Positions 41,312 through 50,055 of a stretch of DNA of 64,000 nucleotides are shown one piece after another (within the stretch, counting starts at the first letter, position 1; every line of letters starts with the position of its first letter). The position numbers were made by a program, and so were the translations under genes. This DNA is from CAIXSE01 sp040769125 (GTDB lineage Bacteria > Actinomycetota > Thermoleophilia > UBA2241), in assembly GCA_040769125.1 (NCBI GenBank), contig JAXGLO010000001.1, positions 620,001 to 684,000 on the forward strand. Direction: 5' to 3'. Under the pieces are notes generated by a model. It had not been told where the DNA came from. It made no database searches and was given only the letters and a program-made list of their open reading frames with translations.

Positions 41312-41653
41312 TCAGGCGCCGCTCGCGCCCGTTCGGTACTCACAGACGATCGCCGGTGGAGCGCCTGCCAGGACGAGCATGAGCTCGTCGTCAAACGGCG
41401 CCAGGACCACGTTGAGCTCGTCGAACTCGAAGGACATGTACTTCGCTCGCCGCTGGTGCAGCTCGCCGGCGAGGCGTGCTCCTATGTCGATGGCCCCGGC
41501 GACCTGCGCGGCGACCGCGTCGGCGTCGATGGAAGGATCGGCGTCGGCTGCAACCACGAACCCGTCGCACGAGATGAGAAGGGCGGCCCGCATGCCGGGT
41601 ATCGCCCGGTACGGGGCAAGCCTGGCGGCGAGCGCATCTGCGTGGTCGCTCAC
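41312..41653 (-). CDS. Roadblock/LC7 domain protein
   Basis: A 113-aa protein of the roadblock/LC7 (MglB-like) fold: IPGMRAALLISCDGFVVAADAD near the start, AIDIGARLAGEL in the middle and ELNVVLAPFDDELMLVLAGAP at the end. In bacteria such proteins bind small GTPases or control motility and polarity; no Mgl-type GTPase is seen here. The GTG start overlaps the stop of the next upstream gene, so the two are coupled. Confidence 0.85.
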   Translation of the reverse strand: MSDHADALAARLAPYRAIPGMRAALLISCDGFVVAADADPSIDADAVAAQVAGAIDIGARLAGELHQRRAKYMSFEFDELNVVLAPFDDELMLVLAGAPPAIVCEYRTGASGA

Positions 41654-41949
41654 GGCGCCTCCAGTGCGGTCTCGAGTTGGGTACGTATGCTTGCGTCGAA
41701 GGCCGCGGCTGCGGGTTCGTCTCTGAAGACCCGCGTGAGCCCGTCACGCGAGCCGGCGAGCTCGCTGAGGAAGATGCTGCCGCGGGCGAGCGGTGTGCCG
41801 TCGCTGTCGGCAAGGGAGCCCTCAAGGGGCAGCCGGATGAGGACGTCGCCGCGGAGGAAGAGCTGGGTCACCTCACGACCTGAGAGCCTCACCCGCACGC
41901 GCACGGCGACTCCTGCGGGCACATGCTCGTTGCTGACGTCGATCTCCAC
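41650..41949 (-). CDS. Small beta-rich protein of unknown function, coupled to the roadblock protein
   Basis: A 99-aa protein (GTG start) beginning VEIDVSNEHVPAGVAVRVRVRLSGREV and continuing FLRGDVLIRLPLEG, ARGSIFLSELAGS and FRDEPAAAAFDASIRTQLETAL. The alternating pattern suggests a small beta-sheet domain. It is not recognised. GTGA overlap with the roadblock gene suggests a common complex. No ribosome binding site is seen, and the start is uncertain. Confidence 0.55.
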   Translation of the reverse strand: MEIDVSNEHVPAGVAVRVRVRLSGREVTQLFLRGDVLIRLPLEGSLADSDGTPLARGSIFLSELAGSRDGLTRVFRDEPAAAAFDASIRTQLETALEAP

Positions 41950-42011
41950 ATGGCGAAGACTAGCACGGCCTTGGGGAGTGGCAAGACGCGGCCCTTCGGA
42001 GGGCCGTCGCG

Positions 42012-43037
42012 TCATTGATTGACGGCCATGGCGGCCGCGGGTGTGGCCGCCAGGCGACCGGCTTCGCTTCGCGGCTTCGGGCGAGCGGCGGCGAGGAGCT
42101 CGGCGTCGCTGCCGGCCTCGGGGAAGGAGGCGACGCCGGTGGCCAGGGTGCGCGCGTGCGCCGCGGGGATGACGTCGCCGACGTCGCCGGCGATCGCCGC
42201 GACGAGGGCGCTGGCTTCGTGGCGCGAGCGGCCGGGCAGAACGAGGACGAATGAGCCCGGCGCCACGTGGAAGACGCGATCGTCGTCGGAGAGACGGAGA
42301 TCGATGTGGTGCGCGACGGTGCGGGCGAGCAGGTCGCCGTCGCGAGCGCTCCACGAGGCGGGCGTCACGCGACGACGCGGGAGACGCAGAGTGGCGACGC
42401 TCAGCGTGCCGCCACGGGCGCGGGCCTGGTCGATCTCGCGCCTGAGCAGCTCGCGCAGCCGCCTGGCGGCCTGGATCTCTGTTGCGGGATCGCCGGCGGT
42501 CGCGCGCCGGCGCCCCGCGGGCCGGGTCTTCAGCCTGGTCGCGGCGATCCATCCGCCGCAGCACAGGAGCGTGATCTTGGCGATGGCTGCCGCGCGGCTG
42601 CCGGCGAGGCTCGGGTCGGCGATGGCCAGCACGACGATCAGCAGAACAGCCGGCGTGATGAGGTAGGGCCACTCGTCGCGCGGCGCCCCGGCGAGCTGAC
42701 CCAGGGCCAGGATCGGAACGCCGCCCAGGAGCCAGCTTGTGGCGCCCCCCGACAAGGCGAGCACGCAGCCGAGGAGCAGCCAGTCGACGACGATGAACGA
42801 GTACGCGAGGTCGGGGCCGCGGGTGTGAGCCACCCTGACGGAGCCGACGCCGACGACCGCTGCAAGCAGGGCCGTGAAGGCCGCCGCCTGGTGGCCGGTG
42901 GCGAGGGCGATGAGGGCGAGCAGGGCGAAGAACGCCGTGCGGTAGCGGCCTCGGAGGACGGCCGGTGTGAGCCGCCCGCGACGCGGGCGGCTCAAGGTCG
43001 CGCCGTCCAGGGCAGGGCGTGAATGCAGGATACGCAC
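42012..43037 (-). CDS. Membrane protein with degenerate GGDEF-like domain
   Basis: A 341-aa protein with about five hydrophobic segments in residues 30-165 and a C-terminal half aligned to GGDEF domains (LRELLRREIDQARARGGTLSVATLRL, then LARTVAHHIDLRLSDDDRVFHVAPGSFVLVLPG, and later TLATGVASFPEAGSDAELL). In place of RYGGDEF it reads FHVAPGSF, so cyclase activity should be lost and there is no RxxD site. It could be a sensor that keeps the fold. A GTG at 43037 is the first start; the N-terminal 30 residues are basic and uncertain. Confidence 0.7.
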   Translation of the reverse strand: MRILHSRPALDGATLSRPRRGRLTPAVLRGRYRTAFFALLALIALATGHQAAAFTALLAAVVGVGSVRVAHTRGPDLAYSFIVVDWLLLGCVLALSGGATSWLLGGVPILALGQLAGAPRDEWPYLITPAVLLIVVLAIADPSLAGSRAAAIAKITLLCCGGWIAATRLKTRPAGRRRATAGDPATEIQAARRLRELLRREIDQARARGGTLSVATLRLPRRRVTPASWSARDGDLLARTVAHHIDLRLSDDDRVFHVAPGSFVLVLPGRSRHEASALVAAIAGDVGDVIPAAHARTLATGVASFPEAGSDAELLAAARPKPRSEAGRLAATPAAAMAVNQ

Positions 43038-43137
43038 GGCATGAATGCGGCATTCGCGGTCGCCGGCGAGACTCCTTCGCTGCGACTGCGGCGCGTGCCG
43101 CCGTCTGCCGGGCGATGGCGGAGCTCCGGGCGTCGGC

Positions 43138-43143
43138 TATAAT
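43138..43143 (+). promoter_or_regulatory. Consensus -10 box of the ior operon
   Basis: A perfect TATAAT is placed nine bases before the GTG of iorA; no clear -35 is found. Transcription would begin almost at the start codon, giving a leaderless or nearly leaderless message. Confidence 0.5.
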
Positions 43144-43152
43144 CGATGCCCC

Positions 43153-44943
43153 GTGGAACGAGCACTCCTCCTGTCCGGTAACGAGGCCATCGCTCACGGC
43201 GCCGTCCGCGCCGGGGCGCGCTTCGCGTGCGGCTACCCGGGCACTCCCTCCACCGAGATCGTGGAAACGCTGGCCGCCGTCGGGGACATCCACGCCGAGT
43301 GGTGCATCAACGAGAAGGTCGCGCTGGAGACGGCGGTCGGGGCTTCACTGGCCGGTGTGCGCTCCCTCGTAACGATGAAGCACGTCGGCCTGAACGTCGC
43401 CGCCGACCCGTTCATGACGCTCGCCCTGACCGGCGTGAACGCCGGCCTCATTATCGTGAGCGCCGACGACCCGGGTATGCACTCCTCCCAGAACGAACAG
43501 GACAACCGGATGTACGCGAAGTTCGCGAAGATCCCGATGCTCGAGCCGGCCGACAGCCAGGAGGCCTACGAGTTCCTGGCCGAGGCATTCGCCCTCTCGG
43601 AGGAGTTCGACACGCCGGTGCTGCTGCGCACCACCACGAGGGTGTCTCACGGCCGTGGGCTGGTCACACCGCGTGTTCCGATCGCCGTGGAGGAGCGCGC
43701 GTACGAGCAGGACATGAGCAAGTACGTCATGGTGCCGCAGAACGCCCGCGCCCGGAACCGCGTGCTTCTGCAGCGGCAGGAGGATCTCCGCCGCAGAGCC
43801 GAGGAGTCTCGGCTGAATGTCCTTGAGGCCGGCACGGCCGACGTCGGCATCATCGCCGCCGGTATCGCCTACACTTACGCGCGCGAGGCTTTTCCCGAGG
43901 CGTGGTTCCTCAAGCTCGGCATGTCCAACCCGCTGCCGTACGCGAAGGTCGCGCGCCTGTACCAGCACGTCTCGCGGGTGGCGGTCGTAGAAGAGCTCGA
44001 TCCGTTCATCGAGGAGCAGGTGCGGGCGCTCGGGCTGCCCGCCGTCGGCAAGGAGGTCATCCCCTCCGACGGCGAGCTCAACCCGGACGTCGTCTTCCAC
44101 GCGCTGGAGTCCTTCGTCGCGCGCAAGGCGCCGCGGCGGCGCCGGCCGGTCTTTCCCCCGGCGCCTCGGCTGGCGGAGCCACCGCAGCCCACGCCAGGTT
44201 TGCCGCTGCGCCCGCCGGTCCTCTGCCCGGGGTGCTCCCACCGCACCGTCTTCACGGCCTTGCGGCGGCACAAGCTGGCGCCGATGGGCGATATCGGCTG
44301 CTATACGCTGGGGGCGCTGCCTCCGCTCTCCCGGGTGGACACCTGCCTCTGCATGGGCGGATCCATCGGCATGATGGCGGGCTTCAACAAGGCGCTCGGG
44401 CGCAAGGCGGCCGCAGCCGTCATCGGCGACTCCACCTTCTTCCACTCCGGCATCACGTCGCTCATCGACGCGCGCTACAACGGCGCCGAGGGCCTGGTCG
44501 TGGTGCTCGACAACCGCACCACGGCGATGACCGGCCACCAGGGCCATCCGGGCACAGGCGTCCGCGCCGACCACAGCCAAGGCCCGTCCGTCGACATCCA
44601 GCGGCTCTGCGAGGGGGTCGACGTGCGGTGCACGACAGTTCCGGCCGGCGAGTTCAAGGCGGTTGAAGCCGCGCTCAAGGCGGAGGTGGCGACGGCCGGG
44701 TTGGGCGTTATCGTGGCGGTGGGCCCGTGCGCGCTGACGAAGCCGCGCACCGGCGACTCGATCGTCGTTGACGAAGAGCGCTGCAACCTCTGTGGTCTGT
44801 GCCTGGCGATCGGCTGCCCGGCTCTGGTGCCGGGCGACGACGCGGTCGCCATCCTCGGATCCTGCACCTCCTGCGGGCTGTGCGTCGACGTGTGCCGCCG
44901 CGGCGCCTTGCGCATCGTGAGTCCCAGTGAGGGCGGAGAATGA
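43153..44943 (+). CDS. iorA: Indolepyruvate:ferredoxin oxidoreductase, alpha subunit
   Basis: A 596-aa TPP- and Fe-S enzyme subunit that oxidatively decarboxylates aryl pyruvates (from Trp, Phe, Tyr) to aryl-acetyl-CoA, reducing ferredoxin. Pyrimidine-binding domain at the start (LLSGNEAIAHGAVRAG, GYPGTPSTEI), TPP/Mg site GDIGCYTLG and MGGSIGMMAGFNKA near 380-420, and a C-terminal ferredoxin with CNLCGLCLAIGCP and CTSCGLCVDVC. Length is normal. First of four genes joined by 4-bp overlaps (iorA-iorB-ACT-paaK). GTG start, no Shine-Dalgarno site; see the -10 box upstream. Confidence 0.96.
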   Translation: MERALLLSGNEAIAHGAVRAGARFACGYPGTPSTEIVETLAAVGDIHAEWCINEKVALETAVGASLAGVRSLVTMKHVGLNVAADPFMTLALTGVNAGLIIVSADDPGMHSSQNEQDNRMYAKFAKIPMLEPADSQEAYEFLAEAFALSEEFDTPVLLRTTTRVSHGRGLVTPRVPIAVEERAYEQDMSKYVMVPQNARARNRVLLQRQEDLRRRAEESRLNVLEAGTADVGIIAAGIAYTYAREAFPEAWFLKLGMSNPLPYAKVARLYQHVSRVAVVEELDPFIEEQVRALGLPAVGKEVIPSDGELNPDVVFHALESFVARKAPRRRRPVFPPAPRLAEPPQPTPGLPLRPPVLCPGCSHRTVFTALRRHKLAPMGDIGCYTLGALPPLSRVDTCLCMGGSIGMMAGFNKALGRKAAAAVIGDSTFFHSGITSLIDARYNGAEGLVVVLDNRTTAMTGHQGHPGTGVRADHSQGPSVDIQRLCEGVDVRCTTVPAGEFKAVEAALKAEVATAGLGVIVAVGPCALTKPRTGDSIVVDEERCNLCGLCLAIGCPALVPGDDAVAILGSCTSCGLCVDVCRRGALRIVSPSEGGE

Positions 44944-45533
44944 ACGGCACGACCACGGTGTCGCTGGTGGGCGTCGGCGGCCAGGGAATCCTGCTCGCCT
45001 CCCACATCCTGGCGGCCACCGCCGCCGCAGCCGGCTTCGACGTCAAGGTCAGCGAGGTCAAGGGCATGTCCCAGCGCGGCGGGAGCGTGCTCAGCACCGT
45101 GCGCTTCGGTCAGCGCGTCTGGTCGCCGGTGTTCGGGCGCGCGGACGTCGTGATCGCCACCGAGCTGCTCGAGGCGCGCCGCGGCCTGGATCTGCTCGTG
45201 CCGCGCGGCGCCCTCATCTGCGCTGCCACGACACGCATCCCCCCGGGCTCTGTGCTGCGCCGGGAGGAAGAGTACCCCGACGATCTCGCGTCGGCCGCGG
45301 CCGCTCGCGGGCAGCGCCTGATCGCCGTCGACGCCGAGAGCCTCGCGCGCGAGGCCGGCAATCCACGAACCGTCAACGTTGCGCTGCTGGGCGCCGCCAG
45401 CGTCGTGCTCACGTTCTCCGAAGACGCCTGGCAGAGCGGCCTGGCTGCAGCGATTCCGGAACGACATCTCAAGGCCAACGAGCGGGCGTTCGCCCTCGGT
45501 CGCGACGCCGCCGGCCAGGGGGATACGCGATGA
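44940..45533 (+). CDS. iorB: Indolepyruvate:ferredoxin oxidoreductase, beta subunit
   Basis: A 197-aa gamma/beta-type subunit of the 2-oxoacid:ferredoxin oxidoreductase family that binds CoA and completes the IorAB enzyme. Seen: VGVGGQGILLASHILA near the start, EVKGMSQRGGSVLSTVRFG near 40, and DVVIATELLEARRGLDLL. ATGA overlap with iorA. Confidence 0.95.
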   Translation: MNGTTTVSLVGVGGQGILLASHILAATAAAAGFDVKVSEVKGMSQRGGSVLSTVRFGQRVWSPVFGRADVVIATELLEARRGLDLLVPRGALICAATTRIPPGSVLRREEEYPDDLASAAAARGQRLIAVDAESLAREAGNPRTVNVALLGAASVVLTFSEDAWQSGLAAAIPERHLKANERAFALGRDAAGQGDTR

Positions 45534-45943
45534 AGGTCACGCAGGTAACGGTCTTTCTCGAGCATCGCAGTGGGCGGCTTGCGGAGGTCGCCAGGCTTCT
45601 CGGCGCCGCCGGCATCAACATTCGCGGGTTCTCGACGACCGAGGCGGCCGAGTACGGCATCCTCCGCCTCATCGTCCCCGATCCGGAGCTGACGCGGCGC
45701 GTGCTGCACGACGCCGGTTTCGCGACCCAGCTCTCGTCGGTGATCTGCGTGCACGTTCCCGACAAGCCCGGAGGGCTTGCCCGCGTGCTCGACGAGCTCG
45801 CCGCTGTCGGCGTCTCGATCGAGTACCTGTACAGCATCTCTTTCGAGGTCATATGCTTCGCCGTCCACGACATCGACCGGGCCGTCGAGTTGCTCTCGGG
45901 CACGGTCGACCTCTTCAGCGACGAGGAGGTCCGCGCCCTGTGA
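45530..45943 (+). CDS. Tandem ACT-domain protein
   Basis: A 137-aa protein with two ACT domains (TVFLEHRSGRLAEVARLLGAAGINIRGF and VHVPDKPGGLARVLDELAAVGVSIEYLY), each of the beta-alpha-beta amino-acid-binding type. It has no catalytic domain, so it is probably an amino-acid sensor or regulatory subunit; phenylalanine or another aromatic amino acid is the natural guess because it lies between iorB and paaK with ATGA/GTGA overlaps on both sides. Confidence 0.92.
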   Translation: MKVTQVTVFLEHRSGRLAEVARLLGAAGINIRGFSTTEAAEYGILRLIVPDPELTRRVLHDAGFATQLSSVICVHVPDKPGGLARVLDELAAVGVSIEYLYSISFEVICFAVHDIDRAVELLSGTVDLFSDEEVRAL

Positions 45944-47295
45944 GCCTGCTACACGCCTCGGAAGAGCATCTGGCAGCGGACTGCGCCGGCGGCCTGCTCT
46001 GGCAGCCGGCGGCCGAGACGCTCGATCGTGAGCAACTCGTTGCGTTGCAGGCAGCCCGGCTGCGCGAGACGCTGCAGAGCGTCTTCGACGACGTGCCGTG
46101 GTATCGCCGGAAGCTCATCGACGCTGGGGTCGTGCCGGGCGACGTCAAGACCATCGCCGACGCGGCCGAGCTTCCCTTCACGACGAAGATCGACCTCCGC
46201 GACAGTTACCCCTTCGGCCTGCTGGCGCGCGCGCGCGAGGATATCGTTCGAGTCCATGCCTCCTCCGGGACCACCGGCAACCCCACCACGGTCGCCTATA
46301 CGCGGGGGGATGTCGAGCTCTGGGCCGACCTGATCGCCCGCACGCTGGCGGCCGGTGGCGTGAGGCCGGGAGACCTGCTGCAGAACGCGTACGGTTACGG
46401 TCTCTTCACCGGTGGACTCGGCCTGCACTACGGCGCCGAACGTCTCGGCTGCACGGTGGTGCCGATCTCCGGCGGCAACACGGAGCGGCAGCTCAAGATC
46501 ATGCGCGACTTCGGCGCTACGGCGCTGAGCTGCACGCCCTCATACGCGATGTATCTGGGCGAAGCCGCGCGGGATCACGGTCTGCGCCCCGAGGATCTCC
46601 CTATCCGTGTGGGGTTCCACGGTGCGGAGCCCTGGACCAACGAGCTGCGCGTCCAGATCGAAGCCGCTCTCGGCATCGACGCCCTCGACATCTACGGCCT
46701 CTCCGAGATGGGCGGGCCGGGCGTCGCCTTCGAGTGCCTCTGCAAGGACGGCATGCACATCAACGAAGATCACTATCTGGGGGAGATCGTCGATCCCGAG
46801 ACGCTGCGCCCGGTGCCCGACGGACAGGTCGGCGAACTGGTATTCACCACGCTCTCACGGCAGGCCCAGCCGCTGATCCGCTATCGCACTCGTGATCTCT
46901 GCAGGCTGATCCACGAGCCCTGCGCCTGCGGTCGTTCCTCGGTGCGCATGTCCAAGACGCTCGGCCGCAGCGACGACATGCTGATCATCAGAGGCGTCAA
47001 CGTCTTCCCCAGCCAGATCGAGGAGGTGCTGATGCGCATCCCCGAGATCGAGCCGCACTACCAGATAGTCGTCGATCGCCAGGGCTACCTCGACGTCATC
47101 GAGGCCTGGGTCGAGGTCGGCGAGGACGTCTTCGCCGAGACGATGGGGGATCTCGAGCGCTTCCAGCGCAAGGTCGAGGCCGAGATCTCCAACGTGCTCA
47201 ACATCCACGTGGTCGTGAAGCTCAAGGAGCCCAAGTCGATCCAGCGCTCCGAGGGTAAGGCCGTGCGCGTGATCGACCGGCGCAAACCGCTCTAG
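45940..47295 (+). CDS. paaK: Phenylacetate-CoA ligase
   Basis: A 451-aa AMP-forming ligase that links phenylacetate or related arylacetates to CoA. Phosphate-binding loop SSGTTGNPTTVAYT at 108-121, AYGYGLFTGGLGLHYGAERLG near 148-170, and YGLSEMGGPGV near 253, then the C-terminal lid domain with GRSDDMLIIRGVNVFPSQIEE. It is the last gene of the ior operon; together they interconvert aryl pyruvate, aryl-acetyl-CoA and arylacetate. Direction in the cell (CoA trapping or ATP recovery) cannot be read from sequence. Confidence 0.96.
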   Translation: MSLLHASEEHLAADCAGGLLWQPAAETLDREQLVALQAARLRETLQSVFDDVPWYRRKLIDAGVVPGDVKTIADAAELPFTTKIDLRDSYPFGLLARAREDIVRVHASSGTTGNPTTVAYTRGDVELWADLIARTLAAGGVRPGDLLQNAYGYGLFTGGLGLHYGAERLGCTVVPISGGNTERQLKIMRDFGATALSCTPSYAMYLGEAARDHGLRPEDLPIRVGFHGAEPWTNELRVQIEAALGIDALDIYGLSEMGGPGVAFECLCKDGMHINEDHYLGEIVDPETLRPVPDGQVGELVFTTLSRQAQPLIRYRTRDLCRLIHEPCACGRSSVRMSKTLGRSDDMLIIRGVNVFPSQIEEVLMRIPEIEPHYQIVVDRQGYLDVIEAWVEVGEDVFAETMGDLERFQRKVEAEISNVLNIHVVVKLKEPKSIQRSEGKAVRVIDRRKPL

Positions 47296-47349
47296 GCTCG
47301 GGGGAGGGCTGTCGCCGAGGCGGCAGGCCTGCGGCTGGTCAGGCCGTCG

Positions 47350-49644
47350 TCAGCTGAGGAGGCCGATGAGCCAGCGCCCGAGCGCGCCGGCGAGGCCCGT
47401 GGAGCCGTCGCCGGTGGCGGCCGCGCACCCGGGCAGATCCCGACGCTGCCACAGATCCTGATTTCGCCAGGTTGTCGCCGGCGCGGCGCTCTTCGTGGGC
47501 GTCGGCGTGGGTTTGGGCGTGGTCGGCGTGGGCGTCGGCGTGGGTTTGGGCGTGGTCGGCGTGGGCGTCGGCGTGGGCTTCACCGTCGGCCTGATGGTCT
47601 TGGTGTCTGTAGGCGTCGCAGTTGCCGTAGGCGAGGGCTTGGACGACGTCGAGGGCGATGGAGACGGCGACTTGCCGGAGAGCTTGCCCTTCCAGTTGCC
47701 GAAGGTCCAGGGGTGCTGCTTGAAGCTGGGATGAGGCCCGTCCCCGAGCACAGCGGCGAAGAACTTGGCCCACATCGGTGCGCAGTAGGTGCCGCCGTAG
47801 GCGCCGCTCATCGGCGAGTTCTTGTCTATGTCGCCCATCCACACAGCGGCGGCGAGGTTGGGCGTGTAGCCGCAGTACCACACGTCCCAGCCGTTCTCGG
47901 TGGTGCCGGTCTTGCCCGCGCGCGGGTACGGGAAGTACGCGCCTGTGGCGGAGCCGGTGCCCGGCGACACGGTGACGGTCTCCAGGATCTTGGTGACGGC
48001 CGATGCGGCGCCGGGGGGGATGGCGCGCTGCCCCTTCGTGCTGGGCTTCCAGTCGACGCGCCCGCTGGGGAGGACGACCTTCACGATCGCCTCGGGCTTG
48101 TGGCGGACGCCGCTGCCGGCCAGCGTTGCGTAGGCGTTGGCCATCTCCAGCGGGGTCACGCCCGAGGTACCGAGGGTGACAGAGGGCACCGCGGCCAGCG
48201 AGCTGCTGATGCCCATCTTGTGTGCGGTGTCGACGGTGCTCTGCGGCCCGACGTCGACGGAGAGCTGGGCGTACACGACGTTGTCGGAGATCGTGGTCGC
48301 TGCGGCCACGCTCTCCATACCACCGGGGCCGTCGCCGTTCACGACCCACGGAGGTGCATATGAGCCCATGGGGATGACGCAGGGGCTCTTGGAGGGGTAG
48401 TAGGTGGTGTAGGGGTTCATGCCGCGCAGGATCGCAGCGGTGAGCGTGAAGGGCTTCATGGAGGAGCCCGCCTGGCGCTTGGCCTGCCAGGCGAGGTTGA
48501 ACTTCTGCTGCTTGTAGTCGAGGCCGCCGACCATCGTGCGGATATAGCCATTGCGGGGGTCGATGGCCACCAGCGCCGCAGACGGCTTGAAGCCGAAGTT
48601 GAGCGGCCCGGTGGTCTCTTTGATGATCTCGATCGCCTTGCTCTGCCAGGCAAGGTCAAGCGACGTGTGCACTCGCAAGCCGCCCTCGAAGACCTGGCGG
48701 GAGCCGTAGTGCTTCGTGAGCACCCGGGTAACGTAGTCGGTGAAGTAGTCGGCCAGCGGGTTTGATGAGGCGGGCGGGTGCTTGTAGACGCGAACCTTCT
48801 TTCGCTTGGCCGCGTCGGCCTTCGCCTGCGTGATGTAGCCCTGGTCGGCCATGGCCTGAAGCACGAGGTCGCGGCGCTTCTTGGCTTCCGTGGAATCATT
48901 GGCGGGGTTGAAGGCTGAGGGCGCCTTGGGCAGCGCCGCCAGCAGCGCCGCCTGGGTGAGGTTGAGATCCGAGACGTGCTTGTGGAAGAAAGTGCGCGCC
49001 GCGGCCTCGGCGCCGTACGCGTTGGCGCCGTAGAAGATGGTGTTGAGGTAGGCGGTGAGGATCTTGTCTTTCGACCAGCGATCCTCGAGTTGCCAGGCAA
49101 GGACGGCCTCGCGGATCTTGCGGGTGTACGTCTGCTCGTCGCCGACATAGGCGTTCTTCACGTACTGCGAGGTGATCGTGGAGCCGCCCTGCACGATGCC
49201 GCCGGCGCGGATGTTCTCGACGAAAGCGCGCACGACTCCCTGGAAGTCGACCCCGTGATGCGCGTAGAAGCGCTCATCCTCGATGGCCACCGTGGCCTGC
49301 TTGAGGACCTCCGGGATCCGGGCGCTGCTGACGAGCGTGCGGTTCTCGGCGCCGTGGAGCTCAGCAATCTTCTTGTTGTGCCGGTCGTAGATGACCGTGT
49401 TCCTGGCCAGGGGATTGCGGGCCGACGTCTCGAGAGAGGGCAGATTGCGGGAGAGCGCGAACAGGGCGCCTGCGCCGACCCCGAGGGTCGCGACGACGAG
49501 CAGGGTCAGCACCGCGAGGACGAAGCGGAGCCAGCCGAGGCGCCGGCGCTTCTTGGCTTTCGCCTTGTCGCGGCGCTTGCGGCTGTGCCGCGCGGTGTCT
49601 TCGGCCGAGACGCTGTATCGGGTGTAGTCAGCCACGCTCGTCAT
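47350..49644 (-). CDS. Class A penicillin-binding protein 1A (transglycosylase/transpeptidase)
   Basis: A 764-aa bifunctional wall synthase. A basic cytoplasmic N-terminus and one membrane segment (FVLAVLTLLVVATLGVGAGALFAL) are followed by the GT51 domain (catalytic Glu in AIEDERFYAHHGVDFQGV; GGSTITSQYVKN) and the transpeptidase domain with SSMKPF (active Ser), SDN and KTGTTENG. After the catalytic part a Pro/Thr-rich tail contains a 33-bp DNA repeat and ends in an unusual WRNQDLWQRRDLPGCAAATGDGSTGLAGALGRWLIGLLS segment (stretch begins near 725), partly hydrophobic. ATG at 49644 chosen; a GTG four codons later is also possible. Confidence 0.95.
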   Translation of the reverse strand: MTSVADYTRYSVSAEDTARHSRKRRDKAKAKKRRRLGWLRFVLAVLTLLVVATLGVGAGALFALSRNLPSLETSARNPLARNTVIYDRHNKKIAELHGAENRTLVSSARIPEVLKQATVAIEDERFYAHHGVDFQGVVRAFVENIRAGGIVQGGSTITSQYVKNAYVGDEQTYTRKIREAVLAWQLEDRWSKDKILTAYLNTIFYGANAYGAEAAARTFFHKHVSDLNLTQAALLAALPKAPSAFNPANDSTEAKKRRDLVLQAMADQGYITQAKADAAKRKKVRVYKHPPASSNPLADYFTDYVTRVLTKHYGSRQVFEGGLRVHTSLDLAWQSKAIEIIKETTGPLNFGFKPSAALVAIDPRNGYIRTMVGGLDYKQQKFNLAWQAKRQAGSSMKPFTLTAAILRGMNPYTTYYPSKSPCVIPMGSYAPPWVVNGDGPGGMESVAAATTISDNVVYAQLSVDVGPQSTVDTAHKMGISSSLAAVPSVTLGTSGVTPLEMANAYATLAGSGVRHKPEAIVKVVLPSGRVDWKPSTKGQRAIPPGAASAVTKILETVTVSPGTGSATGAYFPYPRAGKTGTTENGWDVWYCGYTPNLAAAVWMGDIDKNSPMSGAYGGTYCAPMWAKFFAAVLGDGPHPSFKQHPWTFGNWKGKLSGKSPSPSPSTSSKPSPTATATPTDTKTIRPTVKPTPTPTPTTPKPTPTPTPTTPKPTPTPTKSAAPATTWRNQDLWQRRDLPGCAAATGDGSTGLAGALGRWLIGLLS
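47498..47580. repeat. 33-bp tandem repeats in the PBP1A Pro/Thr tail
   Basis: Two identical 33-bp units (47498-47530, 47531-47563) and a partial third encode an 11-residue TPTPTPTTPKP repeat on the reverse strand. Confidence 0.9.
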
Positions 49645-50055
49645 TCTACAAGACTGTGGCGGCGCAGGTTTTCCGACCGTCTTACGCAGGCGCTCAGCCG
49701 CGGCTGCCGTCTCCCCCCTGCGCCGGCTCCTTCTTCGTCTGCGCCATGCGCGCCACGATGATCGACGCTTCGCAGAGGGTTGCGATCGGCAAGAGCATCG
49801 CGAGCTACGGGAAGGCGTCCGGTCCGGGCGCGATAACTGCAGGAAGCAGCGCTTCTCGTCAGGCGTGAAGACCGGGGTTCCCGGCGGGGAAGGGCGAAGA
49901 AGCTGCCGTAAAGCATAGTTGGCACCCGGGGCAGAGAGATGCCCTGCTCGGCGGCGTCCCACTCGGTTGCGTGCGTCTTGCGCGCTTTGCTACAGTACGG
50001 ACGCCGCGGCTGCAGGCAGGCTGCAGTCCCGGATTCGGCGGATGCGGACCTCCAA
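49645..50055. other. Divergent region between PBP1A and the nuo operon
   Basis: No gene is supported in these 411 bases. A forward promoter-like pair, TTGCGT (49967-49972) and TACAGT (49991-49996) 18 bases apart, may drive the nuo operon; the match is modest. No ribosome binding site is evident before the GTG of nuoA. Confidence 0.45.

Noticed and set aside
47498..47580. Possible CRISPR-like repeats
   Set aside because: The 33-bp units are directly adjacent without spacers and encode a Pro/Thr repeat within PBP1A.
49656..49868. Short forward frame in the PBP1A-nuoA gap
   Set aside because: No ribosome binding site, no similarity and no hydrophobic or domain-like pattern.
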